From assembly GCF_011682145.1 (NCBI RefSeq), contig NZ_WHJH01000034.1, positions 1 through 64,000 of the forward strand: a stretch of DNA of 64,000 nucleotides. The letters are read 5' to 3'. The notes under the pieces were generated by a model. That model made no database searches and was not told the origin of the DNA. It saw only the letters and a program-made list of their open reading frames with translations. Every line of letters starts with the position of its first letter. The stretch's first letter is position 1. A program made the translations under genes and the position numbers. Source of the DNA: Massilia mucilaginosa. Lineage in GTDB: Bacteria; Pseudomonadota; Gammaproteobacteria; Burkholderiales; Burkholderiaceae_D. Shown in pieces: positions 46,200 to 57,095 of this stretch.

Positions 46200-47864
46200 T
46201 TACAACGCCAGCAACTCGCGCGCATGCTTGCGCGTGGTCGCCGTAATCTCCACCCCACCGAGCATGCGCGCCACTTCTTCCACCCGCGCCTTGTTGTCCA
46301 GCACGTCGATATGCGAGACGGTCTTGCCCTCCCCCGTGGTGCCCTTGGCCACCTGGAAATGCTGATTGGCCTGGCTGGCCACCTGCGGCAAGTGGGTCAC
46401 GCACAGCACCTGGCGCTCCTGTCCCAGACGCTTGAGCAAACGCCCCACCACTTCGGCCACGGCGCCGCCGATCCCGCTGTCGACCTCGTCGAAAATCAAG
46501 GTCGGCGTGGTCGTGGCATTCGAGGTGATCACCGAAATGGCCAGCGCAATGCGCGCCAGCTCGCCGCCCGAGGCCACCTTGGCCAGCGGCCGCGGCGCCA
46601 CGCCGGCGTGACCGGCCACCAAAAACTCCACCTGCTCGACCCCGTTGCTGGTCGGCTCGCACGGATTCAACCCCACCACGAAACTGCCGCCGGTCATGTT
46701 CAGCTCCTGCATCGCCGCCGTCACCTGCGTACCGAGCAGACTGGCCGCCCTGGCGCGCGTGGCCGACAGGCGCGTCGCCGCCGCCATATAGCTTTCCCTG
46801 ATTCTCTCTTCCTGCTGGCGCAGGCCGTCCAGGTCGGTCGCGTCGGCCAGTTGCTTGAGGCGCTCCGACAGGCTGGCAAATTCTTCCGGCAATTCATCGG
46901 GCGTGACGCGGAACTTGCGCGCCGTCGTATGAATCGCTTCCATGCGCGCGTCCACCGTGCGCAGGCGCTCGGGATCGAGGTCGACCTTGTCGAGATAGTT
47001 ATTCAGTGCGTACACCGCTTCCTGCAACTGGATGCGGGCCGGTTCCATGCAGTCGAGCACGGTCTGCATTTGCACGTCGACCGCCACCAGCTTGCCCAGC
47101 TTCTGGTTGAGCGACGACAGTTGCGACAGGATCGGATGGTCCGACTCGGAAATCGCGGCCAGCGCTTCCTGCGCCCCTTCGAGCAGGCTGGCGGCGTGCG
47201 ACAGGCGGCTGTGCTCGTTGGTGATCTCGCTCCACTCGCCCGGTTTCACAGCCAGCTTTTGCAGCTCGGCCACTTGCCATTCGAGCCGTTCGCGCTCGAT
47301 CAGCACGTTCCTGGCGTTGGTTTCGAATTCCTCGCGCTGGCGCGCCAGGGCGCGCCAGGCCTTGTGGGTGGCGGCCACGGTGTGGGCGTCGGCGCCGGCC
47401 CCGGCATCCTTGAAGGCGGCCTGGTTATCGAGCAGCGCGCGCTGGGCCTCGCTCTTGAGCAGCGACTGGTGCGCGTGCTGGCCGTGGATATCGACCAGCA
47501 TGTCGCCCAGGTCGCGCAACTGGGCGGCGGTGGCGGCGATGCCGTTGATAAACGCCTTGGAGCGGCCGGCGTTGTCGATCACGCGGCGCAGCAGCGCCCC
47601 GCCCTCGTCGACGGCGAATTCGTTCTGCTCCAGCCACGCCCTGGCGGCGGTGCCGACCGAAAAATCGGCCGTGATATCGGCCTTGGCCGCGCCCTCGCGC
47701 ACCACGCTGGCGTCGCCGCGCCCGCCCAGCGCCAATTGCAGCGCATCGATCAGGATCGACTTGCCGGCCCCGGTTTCGCCGGTGAAGACGGAAAAACCGC
47801 TGGAAAATTCAAGTTCGATGGTATCGACAATGACGAAATCACGGATGGTAAGGGTACGCAGCAT
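46200..47864 (-). CDS. recN: DNA repair protein RecN
   Basis: 554-residue SMC-like ATPase for double-strand-break repair. Walker A in GETGAGKSILIDALQLALGG at the N-terminus, long coiled-coil centre, and the C-terminal ABC signature VASGGELARIALAISV plus Walker B TLIFDEVDSGIGG. It starts 52 bp after the nadK stop and may be co-transcribed with it. An SOS box is not evident in the gap. Confidence 0.97.
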   Translation of the reverse strand: MLRTLTIRDFVIVDTIELEFSSGFSVFTGETGAGKSILIDALQLALGGRGDASVVREGAAKADITADFSVGTAARAWLEQNEFAVDEGGALLRRVIDNAGRSKAFINGIAATAAQLRDLGDMLVDIHGQHAHQSLLKSEAQRALLDNQAAFKDAGAGADAHTVAATHKAWRALARQREEFETNARNVLIERERLEWQVAELQKLAVKPGEWSEITNEHSRLSHAASLLEGAQEALAAISESDHPILSQLSSLNQKLGKLVAVDVQMQTVLDCMEPARIQLQEAVYALNNYLDKVDLDPERLRTVDARMEAIHTTARKFRVTPDELPEEFASLSERLKQLADATDLDGLRQQEERIRESYMAAATRLSATRARAASLLGTQVTAAMQELNMTGGSFVVGLNPCEPTSNGVEQVEFLVAGHAGVAPRPLAKVASGGELARIALAISVITSNATTTPTLIFDEVDSGIGGAVAEVVGRLLKRLGQERQVLCVTHLPQVASQANQHFQVAKGTTGEGKTVSHIDVLDNKARVEEVARMLGGVEITATTRKHARELLAL

Positions 47865-47916
47865 GAAGGTGTGTCAGTCCAGTATTCGAATGGGGAATGG
47901 CGTGCGGGACAGCGCC

Positions 47917-48819
47917 TTAGCGCAGCTTGCCCTCGCCCGACGGATATTCGTTCCAGTGCAATTTTTCGCGCAGGGTGTCGTAATAGCTCCAGCCTTCCGG
48001 ATGCAGGAAGGTAATGTGGTTCGGCGAGCGCGAGATGACGATCCGGTCGCCATGCGCGAGGCTGGCGAAGGTCTGCATGTCGAAGTTGACGCTGGTATCG
48101 CGTCCGCCGACGATCTCGACCACGATTTCGCTGCTGTCGGGCACCACGATCGGCCGGTTCGACAGCGCGTGCGGCGCAATCGGCACCAGCACGATGCCGC
48201 CCAGGCTCGGGTGCAGCAGCGGCCCGCCGGCCGACAAGGCGTACGCGCTCGATCCGGTCGGGGTGGAGATGATCAGGCCGTCGGAGCGCTGGTTGTACAT
48301 GAAATTGCCATCGACCGTCACTTTCAGCTCGACCATGCCGGCGCCGGCGCCGCGCGCCACCACCACATCGTTGACCGCCAGCCCGCAGGCGATCATGGCG
48401 CCGCCGCGCATCACGCGCCCCTCCAGCAGGGTGCGTTTTTCGGCGCGCGCCTTGCCGCCGAGGATATCGCCCACGACCGGGATCATGCGCTCGATGGGAA
48501 TATCGGTCATGAAGCCCAGCCGTCCTTGATTAATCCCGATCAGCGGCACATCGAAGGGCGCGAGCTGGCGCGCGATGCCGAGCATGGTGCCGTCGCCGCC
48601 CATGACGATGACGGCGCAGGCGGCCGCGCCGATGCCGCCCACGCTCATCGCCTCGATCCCGGGCAGGCCGAGATGGGCCGCGGTTTCGCTTTCCAGTACC
48701 ACGCGGTAGCCGGCGCCCTGCAGGAAGGCCAGCAGGCGGCTGACCGGCTCGCCGATGCCGACCGTGTTCGGCCGCACGACGAGCGCGATGGTTTTTTGCG
48801 ATTGAGGCGTAGCGGGCAT
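47917..48819 (-). CDS. nadK: NAD kinase
   Basis: 300 residues. Contains the family hallmark GGDGT in VIVMGGDGTMLGIARQL, the NE-type region with DNPGRLGF-equivalent GINQGRLGFMTDI, and STPTGSSAYALSAGGPLLHP. It phosphorylates NAD to NADP in the cytoplasm. In many betaproteobacteria hrcA is its divergent neighbour; here no hrcA appears in the adjacent 300 bp or in the next genes. Confidence 0.96.
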   Translation of the reverse strand: MPATPQSQKTIALVVRPNTVGIGEPVSRLLAFLQGAGYRVVLESETAAHLGLPGIEAMSVGGIGAAACAVIVMGGDGTMLGIARQLAPFDVPLIGINQGRLGFMTDIPIERMIPVVGDILGGKARAEKRTLLEGRVMRGGAMIACGLAVNDVVVARGAGAGMVELKVTVDGNFMYNQRSDGLIISTPTGSSAYALSAGGPLLHPSLGGIVLVPIAPHALSNRPIVVPDSSEIVVEIVGGRDTSVNFDMQTFASLAHGDRIVISRSPNHITFLHPEGWSYYDTLREKLHWNEYPSGEGKLR

Positions 48820-49140
48820 AGACTTCTCGGCGGTTGAGGGGCGACACGCAGGAGATTACCCCATAATGCCTGCTTCCGCTATACGGCGGCCGTCGGCGGC
48901 ACTACTGTATGCATTCACAGTGGCGCAGTATAAGTGCGACTGGGCGCGCGGGCAAGCGCATTCCGACGTCTCCCCCGCGCAAGCGGGGGCCTATGGCACC
49001 TATGAGCACAGGTGCCATGGGCTCCCGCCTGCGCCGGAGAGACGGGGAAGCTTGCGGTTCCAACAATGTCAATTGAACGGCCGCTTCCCCTGCGAAGCGA
49101 TACCATTTGCACAATGAGTTCACCCACAGGGAGCCGCACC
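48820..49140. other. Intergenic region with REP-like palindrome, no gene
   Basis: About 320 bp between nadK and the next plus-strand gene. Apart from the 78-bp imperfect palindrome (48967-49044) I see no convincing coding sequence; the open frames crossing it have no family features. Confidence 0.5.
48967..49044. repeat. 78-bp imperfect palindrome (REP/BIME-like)
   Basis: Two 34-base arms (48967-49000 and 49011-49044) are reverse complements with about five mismatches, around a 10-base loop. The arms contain CCCCGC/GCGGGG-type cores seen in many intergenic repetitive extragenic palindromes. It would form a strong hairpin in RNA or DNA. Confidence 0.65.
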
Positions 49141-49461
49141 ATGGTAGCCGAAACACACGACCGCAAAATCAACACCGACGCCAAGATCCACGATGACGGC
49201 GTCAAGCGCCTGCCGCACGAGCGCGACGAATCGCCCGACGGCCACGACAAGGAACCGCGCGGCGTCATGAAGCAGGCCGCCGACGACCTGGCGCAGGGCC
49301 TGGTCGATACCGACATGCACGGCATGCGCGGCATCGAGGAAGCGGTCCCCACCAGCGGCTCCGGCCAGGCCCGGCCCAAGGCCGATGCCGGCAGCGGCAT
49401 GCGCCATCACGAGCCGTCCGACCAGACCAAGGGCAAGGACGAGGGTAAGGAACCGGCATGA
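49141..49461 (+). CDS. Small charged, probably disordered protein
   Basis: 106 residues; the start at 49141 is chosen because AGGGAG lies 8 bp upstream (another ATG is at 49114). Composition is dominated by Asp, Glu, Lys, His and Gly with no hydrophobic core: [20 protein letters not shown] at the start and a [10 protein letters not shown] tail. Probably intrinsically disordered. It overlaps the next start by 4 bp (ATGA), so it is coupled to the PQQ-type dehydrogenase. Function unknown. Confidence 0.65.
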   Translation: MVAETHDRKINTDAKIHDDGVKRLPHERDESPDGHDKEPRGVMKQAADDLAQGLVDTDMHGMRGIEEAVPTSGSGQARPKADAGSGMRHHEPSDQTKGKDEGKEPA

Positions 49462-50771
49462 GGCGTGCGCGCCTGATCCTGGCCGTGAGCCTGGCCGCTG
49501 CCGCGGCGGGCGCCGCAGCAGGCGCCCAGGCCCAGGCCATGCCGGCCGGCTTCGGCCCGAATCCGGCCCTGCCGGCGCCCTCGCGCTCGATGCTGCCGAC
49601 CATGAACATCGCCCCGGCCGACCCCTTGCCCAAGGGCGCCAAACCAGCCGTGGCGCAGGGACTGGCGGTGGCGGCCTACGCCAGCGGCCTCGAACATCCG
49701 CGCTGGCTGTACGTGCTGCCCAACGGCGACGTGCTGGTGGCCGAAACCAATCAACCACCCAAGCCCGACGAAGGCTTCAGCCTGCGCGGCATGGTGATGA
49801 AGCACGAGATGAAAAAAGCCGGTGCGGCGGTGCCGTCCGCCAACCGCATCACCCTGCTGCGCGGCGCCGGCCCCAACGGCGAGGCGGCCAGCCGCTCGGT
49901 GTTCCTCGACGGCCTGTTCTCGCCGTTCGGCATGGCGCTGGTGGGCAACGAGCTGTACGTGGCCAACGCCGACGCGCTGCTGCGCTTTCCGTACCAGGAA
50001 GGGCAAACAAAAATCGGCGTCAAGGGCGTGAAGGTGATGGACTTGCCGGCAGGGATCAATCATCACTGGACCAAGAATGTCGTGGCCAGTCCCGACGGCA
50101 CGCGCCTGTATATCGCGGTCGGTTCGAACAGCAATGTCGGCGAAAACGGGCTCGACAAGGAAGAAGGCCGCGCCGCGATCTGGGAATTCAACCCGGCCGA
50201 CGGCAAGTCGCGCGTGTTCGCGAGCGGCCTGCGCAATCCGGTCGGCATGGGTTTCCAGCCGCAAAGCGGGGCGCTGTGGACCAGCGTCAACGAACGCGAC
50301 GAACTCGGCAACGACCTCGTGCCGGACTACATGACCTCGGTGAAAGATGGCGCCTTCTACGGCTGGCCATACAGTTACTTTGGCCAGCATGTGGATGCGC
50401 GGGTCGAACCGGCGCGTCCCGACATGGTGGCCAGGGCGCTCACGCCCGACTACGCGCTGGGCGCGCACACGGCCTCGCTCGGGCTGGCCTTCTACAACGC
50501 CGACCTGATGCCGGCATTCAAGAACGGTGCGCTGATCGGCCAGCACGGCTCGTGGAACCGCAAGCCGTTTTCGGGCTACAAGCTGATTTACGTGCCGTTC
50601 ACCGACGGCAAGCCGAACGGCCCGCCACAGGATGTGCTGACCGGCTTCTTGAGTGCCGACGGCCGCGCTTTCGGGCGCCCGGTGGGCGTGGCGGTGGACC
50701 AGGGCGGCGGCATCCTGGTCGCCGACGATGTCGGCAACACTGTCTGGCGCATCACCCCGACCGGCAAATAG
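49458..50771 (+). CDS. PQQ-dependent / L-sorbosone dehydrogenase-like beta-propeller protein
   Basis: 437 residues with an N-terminal Ala-rich signal peptide (ending in AGAQAQA). The rest is a six-bladed propeller of the soluble glucose/sorbosone dehydrogenase family: [27 protein letters not shown], the [19 protein letters not shown] region, [12 protein letters not shown], and [18 protein letters not shown] near the end. It probably oxidises a sugar or aldehyde in the periplasm with PQQ; no PQQ biosynthesis genes are in the window. Confidence 0.85.
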   Translation: MRRARLILAVSLAAAAAGAAAGAQAQAMPAGFGPNPALPAPSRSMLPTMNIAPADPLPKGAKPAVAQGLAVAAYASGLEHPRWLYVLPNGDVLVAETNQPPKPDEGFSLRGMVMKHEMKKAGAAVPSANRITLLRGAGPNGEAASRSVFLDGLFSPFGMALVGNELYVANADALLRFPYQEGQTKIGVKGVKVMDLPAGINHHWTKNVVASPDGTRLYIAVGSNSNVGENGLDKEEGRAAIWEFNPADGKSRVFASGLRNPVGMGFQPQSGALWTSVNERDELGNDLVPDYMTSVKDGAFYGWPYSYFGQHVDARVEPARPDMVARALTPDYALGAHTASLGLAFYNADLMPAFKNGALIGQHGSWNRKPFSGYKLIYVPFTDGKPNGPPQDVLTGFLSADGRAFGRPVGVAVDQGGGILVADDVGNTVWRITPTGK

Positions 50772-50879
50772 CTGCGGCGCAGCATTTCAGCACTCCATGG
50801 TGCGCTGGCGAACAGATGGTCCGGGGTTCGCGGCGCATGATGGTTTTATTGAATCACAGAAGTTCCAAGGAGAAACACC

Positions 50880-51308
50880 ATGATCAAACGTTCAGGAAGC
50901 GCTGTCTGGAGTGGCGGCATCAAAGATGGCAAAGGCAACATCTCGACCCAGAGCGGCGCGCTCGACAATACTCAGTACGGCTTCAATACCCGTTTCGAGA
51001 ATGGTCCCGGCACCAATCCGGAAGAGCTGATCGGCGCCGCGCATGCGGGCTGCTTCACGATGGCCTTGTCGGGCCAGCTGGGCGAAGCAGGCATGACGGC
51101 GCAGAAGCTGGCGACCACCGCGACCGTCACACTCGACAAGACCGACGACGGCTTCACCATTTCGGCCGTGCACCTGAATCTGGTGGCAACCATTGCGGGC
51201 GCCAACCAGGAAGCGTTCGAGGCGGCTGTGCTGCGCGCGAAAAACAATTGCCCGGTATCGAAGCTGCTGAATGCGACGATTACACTGGACGCGCGTCTGG
51301 AAGAGTAA
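50880..51308 (+). CDS. osmC: OsmC-family peroxiredoxin
   Basis: 142 residues after a perfect AAGGAG. OsmC/Ohr proteins reduce organic hydroperoxides with two reactive Cys, visible here in AAHAGCFTMAL and KNNCPVSKLLNA; the N-terminal GSAVWSGGIKDGKGNIST fits OsmC rather than Ohr. A REP-like palindrome follows the stop. Likely a stress-response gene, but no sigma-factor-specific promoter is readable. Confidence 0.92.
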   Translation: MIKRSGSAVWSGGIKDGKGNISTQSGALDNTQYGFNTRFENGPGTNPEELIGAAHAGCFTMALSGQLGEAGMTAQKLATTATVTLDKTDDGFTISAVHLNLVATIAGANQEAFEAAVLRAKNNCPVSKLLNATITLDARLEE

Positions 51309-51321
51309 GTTGTTCCCCGTC

Positions 51322-51355
51322 ATTCCCGCGCCAGGGCGAATCCCGGCGGGAATGG
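51322..51355. repeat. REP-like inverted repeat after osmC
   Basis: CATTCCCGC (51322-51330) and GCGGGAATG (51347-51355) form perfect 9-bp arms around 16 bases. Part of the same sequence (CCGTCATTCCCG) recurs inverted after recN. Confidence 0.6.
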
Positions 51356-51490
51356 CGGTGCTGCATCGGGCAGCCCGCTTCACCTCATGCACCATCGTTG
51401 TGCATTTCGTATATACAAACGCAAAAACAATCGTTCGCAGCGTGATTTCCCCTTGGTATCATTGATTTTTGACTACCATAAAGCACCTCA

Positions 51491-54187
51491 ATGAAAATCA
51501 CGAATTTGACATTGACATCCTTGGCGGCAGCGGCGATCACCTTGCTCTGCGGTCCGGTACAGCAGGCGCAGGCGCAAACCGCCGGCGCCGGCGCACAAGG
51601 CACGCCACCGTCGGTGGTCGTCACCGGCTCGCGCATTCCGCGCGCCAGCCTCGAAGGCCCGTCGGCCGTGGTCGTCATCACCGGCGAAGAAATCACCAAG
51701 CAGGGTTACAAGAACCTGTTCGACGCCCTCAACAACCAGGCGCAGAACAGCGGCTTTACCACCGGCGCCGATTTCGGCAACACCCACACGCCGTCCGCCA
51801 ACACCATCAGCCTGCGCGGGCTCGGTCCGAACCACACCTTGATCCTGCTCAACGGCCGCCGCCTGGCCGACTTCCCGACCGCGTATGAAGGCGCGGTCAA
51901 CTTCACCAACCTGGCGAATATTCCGTCGAGCATTGTGGAACGGGTGGAAATCCTGAGCGGCGGCGCGTCCGCCGTGTACGGCTCGGACGCGATTGCCGGC
52001 GTGGTCAACATCATCCTCAAGAAGCAGGCCGACGGCATCGACGTCAACCTCAAAGCCGGCACCACCTCGCGCGGCGGCGGCGGCGACCGGCGCCTGCAAG
52101 TGACCGGCGGGCGCAGCTTCGACCAGCTCAACACCGTGTTCAGCCTGGAAGTGCTCGACCGCGATCCGCTGTGGAGCAACCAGCGCGACTTCATGGCCGT
52201 GCGCCAGGGCACGCCGACCAATACCCTGTCGCGCAAGAACGTCAACACCGGCAATTTTTACGATCTGGGCGATGCCTGCAGCGCGCTCGGCGACCTGTTC
52301 GGCGGCAGCCAGTTCAAGCACAGCGTCAAGAAAGGGACTTACTGCGCCAGCAACAAGGTCAGCCCGACCTTCTGGACCACCCAGACCAAGAACCTCAGCA
52401 CCAATCTGTTCGGCGGCGCCAACTATGCGCTCTCGCCGACGACCGAACTGTTCGCCGAATTCCTGCTCGGCCAGAACAAGACCGCCAACAACACGCGCGG
52501 CCCGACCTGGACCGCGTCCTCGCTCGACAACAGCTACATCTTCAGCAAGAACAGCGGCGTGTACGAAGCCTGGACCAAGTACATCTCGCCCGAGGAAATG
52601 GGCGGCGTGAAGCGCTACAACCGCACCTGGGACGACCAGGCCAGCTCGGTCAGCCTGGGCGCCAAGGGCGACATTCCCGGTACCAATTGGCGCTACGAAG
52701 CCGGCTACAGCGCCTCGTTCTACAAGAGCGAAAACCATGTGCAGCGCCCGCTGGCGAACATCGACAGTTTCTTCCTGGGACCGAAACTCGGGATCGACGC
52801 CGAGGGCATCGCCATCTATGCGCCCGACCAGGCGCGCCTGACCCGCCGCCTCACGCCCGAGGAATTCAACAGCATCACCGGCCAGACCGACAGCAACGAC
52901 AGCTCACGCAGCCAGACCCTGAGCCTGGCCGCCAACGGCGAGCTGTTCGAATTGCCGGCCGGCCCGGTCAAGCTGGCCACCATTGCCGAGGCGGGCCACC
53001 AGCGCTTCGCCAACAAGCCCGACCCGCGCATCAACCAGGGCCTGTTCAACCTGCCCAAGAGCGATCTCACCGAAGGCTCGCGCCGTCGCTACGCGCTGGG
53101 CGTGGAAGCGAGCGTGCCGCTGCTCAAGGACCTCAATTCGACCCTGGCCGGCCGCTACGACCGCTACAACTACGCCGGCCGCAACGAAGGCAAGCTGACC
53201 TACAACGCCGGAGCGGAATGGCGTGCGGCCAAGCCGCTGCTGGTGCGCGGCAACTATGCCACCAGCTTCCGCGCCCCCGACATGAACTACATCTTCAAGG
53301 CGCGCGGCACCGGCTATTACGCGCAGACCACCGATCACTACCGCTGCGCCCTGGCCGGGAAAAGCATCGACAACTGCGAGTTCGCCGACGTGTCGCCGGG
53401 CAGCGATTACGTCCAGAACGGCAGCAAGGACTTGCGCTCCGAAAAGGGTAAATCGTACGGCCTGGGCGCAGTCTGGTCGCCCAGCGCGGACGTCGACCTG
53501 ACGGTCGACTACTGGAATATCAAGATCGACGACCTGGTCACCAACCTGAGCGCCGACAACTTGCTGCGCAAGGAAGCCGAATGCCGCATCGCGGGCGACC
53601 TGAGCTCGCCGACCTGCTTCGACGCCATCAGCCGCATCACGCGCAATCCGAAAACGGCGCTCAACAAGCCCAATGAAATCCGCGAAATCCGGGTCAATCC
53701 CATCAACGCCGCCTACCAGGATGCCGACGGAATCGACCTGAGCGCACGCTACGCCTTGCGCACGCAAAGCTGGGGCAAATTCACTCTCAAGGGCAATTAC
53801 TCCAAGTCCTTGAGCAAGAATTCGCGCCAGTTCGGCGGCGACGTGCTGGTCGATGAGCTGGCGGAATATACCAACCAGGACTGGCGCGACAAGCTCAACG
53901 CCAGCTTGAACTGGAACGTGGGCAACTGGTCGACCACCGTGTTCGCGCAGCGCTACGGCAAGGGGCCGAATGCCGGACAGACCGCGTTCCTGTCGCCGAC
54001 CACCCTGGTGAACCTGTCGAGCGTGGTCAAGGTGACGCCGCGCGCGACGGTCTAGGTGGCGATCAACAACGTCAACAACCGCATCAAGCGCGACACCACC
54101 GGCGGCTGGCCGAACTACCCGACCGGCAACTACAGCCCGGTGGGACGCCAGATCTGGCTGGAGCTCAACTACCACTTCGGTTCCTGA
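51491..54187 (+). pseudogene. TonB-dependent receptor with in-frame amber codon
   Basis: The reading frame runs 854 codons to a TAG at 54053-54055 and then continues in the same frame for 43 further sense codons to a TGA at 54185-54187, ending in QIWLELNYHFGS, a typical final outer-membrane strand. Signal peptide (AAAAITLLCGPVQQAQAQ), plug domain starting VVVTGSRIPRASLEGPSAV with LRGLGPNHTLILLNGRR and ILSGGASAVYGSDAIAGVVN, then a 22-strand-type barrel. The receptor would import a large substrate using TonB. As written, the last strands are missing, which usually prevents insertion; this may be a real nonsense mutation or a base-call error. Confidence 0.85.
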
Positions 54188-54206
54188 CAGCGGGCCGCGC
54201 GCCGGG

Positions 54207-55565
54207 CTAGCCGATGGTCAGCTTCCCGACCGGATACTGGATGCGCGCGCGGTCGCGGTTGGCCAAGGTGAACGCCAGGGTCAGCGGGCCGACCCTGCCG
54301 ATCAGCATCAACACCATGATGACCGCCTGGCCCGGCAAGGTCAGCGAGGCCGTGAGGCCGCGCGAGAGCCCGACGGTGCCGAAGGCGGACACGGCTTCGA
54401 AGGCGATATCGATGAAGGGCGCCTTTTCCGTAATCGTCAGCAAAAAGGTGCCGGTGACGACGCAAAACAGCGAAATCATCCCGATCGACATGGCTTTGAG
54501 GATCAGCCCCGGGTCGACGCTGCGCCCGAACAGCACCGGGCGTTCCTCCGAGCGCAAGAAGGCGCGCGTGGCCACCAGCATGACGATGAAGGTGCTCAGC
54601 TTGATCCCGCTGGCGGTCGAGCCGCTGCCGCCGCCGATGAACATGAGGCCCATGATAAAAAAGGCGGTGGCCGGCAGCATGGCCGCCATGTCGACCGAGT
54701 TAAAGCCGGCGGTGCGCGGCGCCACGCCCTGGAACCAGGCCGCCCACAGGCGCGCGCCGGGTTCCGGCAGCGCGCCCAAGGTGGCGGGGTTGCCGTATTC
54801 GAGCGCCAGCACGACCAGCATGGCCACCAGATTCAGGCACAGCGTGCCGACCAGCATGGCCTTGGTGTGCAGGGCGTAATCGCGAAAACGGCGCTTGCCG
54901 GTCACGTCGGCAATGACGCCAAAACCAATCCCGCCGCTGATGAACAACAGCGATATCACGCTGTTGACCAGCGGGCTGCCGGCATACGCGACCAGGCTGT
55001 CGGCACGCAGGCTGAAACCGGCATTGTTGAATGCCGAGACGGCATGGAAAAAGCTGTAATAGATTCCCTTGCTCCAGCCCAGTTCGGGCACCCACTGGAA
55101 CGACAGCAGCACGGTGCCGGCCGCCTCCATGACGATGGTAAAGCCGAACATGGCGCGCAGCACGCTGTGCAGGTTGCCATGGCCCGGTTCGTTGAGCGCC
55201 TCGCTCAGGGTGGCGCGGTGCTGCATCGACAGGCGGTCCTGCGCCAGGTAGATGATAAAGACGCCGAAGGTCATCAGGCCGAGGCCGCCGAATTGCATCA
55301 GGAACAGCAGCACCCATTGACCGAACAGCGTGAAATGGGTGCCGGTATCGACCACGGCCAGGCCGGTGACGGTGGCCGCCGACACGGCGGTAAACAAGGC
55401 CTGGCTCCAGCTGGTGCCCGTGTGGCTGGCCCACGGCGACTTGAGCAGCAGCGCACCGGCCAGCGACAAGCCGATGAACGACAGCAGCAGCGCCTGCGGC
55501 GGGCGCAGGCTGAACAGTCTTTTTTCGAGCTGCTGGACGATCCTGTGGGTGGGCGCCTGCCTCAT
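54207..55565 (-). CDS. Potassium transporter membrane subunit (TrkH/KtrB family)
   Basis: 452 residues from [18 protein letters not shown], the ATG overlapping the stop of the partner gene. About eight to ten transmembrane helices with P-loop-like repeats, including TAVSAATVTGLAVVD, SAFNNAGFSL, FIGGGSGSTASGIK and VSAFGTVGLSRG, the four selectivity-filter regions with their Gly residues. It forms the K+ (or Na+-coupled K+) channel of a Ktr/Trk system. Confidence 0.93.
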   Translation of the reverse strand: MRQAPTHRIVQQLEKRLFSLRPPQALLLSFIGLSLAGALLLKSPWASHTGTSWSQALFTAVSAATVTGLAVVDTGTHFTLFGQWVLLFLMQFGGLGLMTFGVFIIYLAQDRLSMQHRATLSEALNEPGHGNLHSVLRAMFGFTIVMEAAGTVLLSFQWVPELGWSKGIYYSFFHAVSAFNNAGFSLRADSLVAYAGSPLVNSVISLLFISGGIGFGVIADVTGKRRFRDYALHTKAMLVGTLCLNLVAMLVVLALEYGNPATLGALPEPGARLWAAWFQGVAPRTAGFNSVDMAAMLPATAFFIMGLMFIGGGSGSTASGIKLSTFIVMLVATRAFLRSEERPVLFGRSVDPGLILKAMSIGMISLFCVVTGTFLLTITEKAPFIDIAFEAVSAFGTVGLSRGLTASLTLPGQAVIMVLMLIGRVGPLTLAFTLANRDRARIQYPVGKLTIG

Positions 55566-56212
55566 AAGTACCTGGAAATCTTGCGCAGGTTGGTGAGCAG
55601 TCCCAATAGCACGATCTGGTCGCCCAGCTCGAAGCGGTAGGCGGGCGGGGCCGGGTTGAGGGTCAGGGCCCGGTGCTTGACGAGCATGCACTCGATCCGG
55701 TTCTCGGCCAGGTGCAGCGCCTCGATCGTCTTGCCGCTGAGGCGCTCGGATGCGCGCACTTCGACCAGGAAGGTATCGTCGCCCAGGCTGATGTAATCGA
55801 GCACTTCGGGATAAATCAGGGTGCGCGCCACGCGCAAGCCCATTTCGTGTTCCGGATGGACGATATGGTCGGCGCCCAGCTTTTCGAGGATGCGGTGGTG
55901 ATTGTGGTTCAGCGCCTTGGCCCAGACCTTGGGCTTGGGCATGGACTTGACCAGCAAGGTGGTGAGGATATTCGCCTCGATATCTTCGCCGATGGCGACG
56001 ACGACGATATCCGATTCATGCACGCTCAGTTCGCGCAGCACGCGTTCGTCGCGCGCGTCGGCGGTCACGGCGCGCGCCAGCTGGTCGGCAATGGCATTGG
56101 TGCGCTCGGCGTTGGCGTCGATGCCGAGCACGTCGTGCCCGAGACGGCTCAGTTCGAGGGCGATGGTGGAGCCGAAAGCGCCCAGCCCGATGACGGTTGC
56201 ATTAGTTTTCAT
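55562..56212 (-). CDS. TrkA/KtrA-type potassium regulatory subunit
   Basis: 216 residues from [20 protein letters not shown] (the longer reading uses a GTG). RCK domain: nucleotide-binding [20 protein letters not shown] with Asp at the end of strand 2 (LGID), then an RCK_C domain (residues ~130-216). It gates the adjacent membrane subunit in response to nucleotides. The pair overlaps by 4 bp, as expected for ktrAB-like genes. Confidence 0.92.
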   Translation of the reverse strand: MKTNATVIGLGAFGSTIALELSRLGHDVLGIDANAERTNAIADQLARAVTADARDERVLRELSVHESDIVVVAIGEDIEANILTTLLVKSMPKPKVWAKALNHNHHRILEKLGADHIVHPEHEMGLRVARTLIYPEVLDYISLGDDTFLVEVRASERLSGKTIEALHLAENRIECMLVKHRALTLNPAPPAYRFELGDQIVLLGLLTNLRKISRYL

Positions 56213-56422
56213 GATATATGGCACAAGGTGGATGCGACAACAGACGCCGGGCGTGACGGACGCCGCTCTGCCGAGGCGGAAAAGTCCGACAATCTATCAT
56301 GCTTTCCCGTGAATCCTGGCCCATTCGATCCGCATGGCCCGGTTACAGTAAAATCGGGCACCGCCGGCGCCGGCGCCTTGCATCCCGCGCCAGCACCAAC
56401 CACCTGCTTGAAGGAATACCTG

Positions 56423-56842
56423 ATGAAATACTTACATACCATGGTCCGGGTCACCGATCTCGACGCCTCGCTGGCGTTCTACCGCGATGCCCTGGGGCTC
56501 GAGGTGGTGCGCACCAGCGAATACGAGAAGGGCCGCTTCACCCTGGTCTACCTGAGCGCGCCCGGCGACCCGGACGCACAGCTGGAACTGACCTACAACT
56601 GGGATGCGGAAACGTATACCGGCGGACGCAATTTCGGCCACCTGGCCTATGAAGTCGAGGATATCTACGCGGCCTGCGCGCGCCTGATGGCCCATGGCGT
56701 ACTGGTCAACCGGCCCCCGCGCGACGGCCACATGGCGTTCGTGCGCTCGCCGGACAATATTTCGATCGAGTTGCTTCAAGCGGGCGCGCCGCTGGCGCCG
56801 GCCGAACCGTGGGCATCGATGGGCAATATCGGGAACTGGTAG
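56423..56842 (+). CDS. gloA: Lactoylglutathione lyase (glyoxalase I)
   Basis: 139 residues; AAGGA precedes the ATG. The zinc ligands of the vicinal-oxygen-chelate fold are visible: His in [10 protein letters not shown], Glu in LELTYNW, His in FGHLAYEV and Glu in SIELLQ. It converts the methylglyoxal-glutathione hemithioacetal to S-lactoylglutathione. It stands alone between the potassium system and the kinase pair. Confidence 0.95.
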   Translation: MKYLHTMVRVTDLDASLAFYRDALGLEVVRTSEYEKGRFTLVYLSAPGDPDAQLELTYNWDAETYTGGRNFGHLAYEVEDIYAACARLMAHGVLVNRPPRDGHMAFVRSPDNISIELLQAGAPLAPAEPWASMGNIGNW

Positions 56843-57095
56843 TGGCGCAGGTCCGGATGCGATGCGCTACAGCCCGGACTGTCCACAGGCAAGCGGCCGG
56901 GCCGCGCCTGCGGGAAAACGGCTTGAACGAGTAAAGCGCCCCTCCTGGCATTAATTTTGGTTACATGAAATTAGTTACCGATAGCATATGGAACCGGGGT
57001 AACTTCCGTTGTACGATAAGAGTTCGTCAAGATTGCTTCGCATATCGGCGTTTGACCTGGGCCAGGCACCGGCCAGGTACGAAATGGAGCACTTT

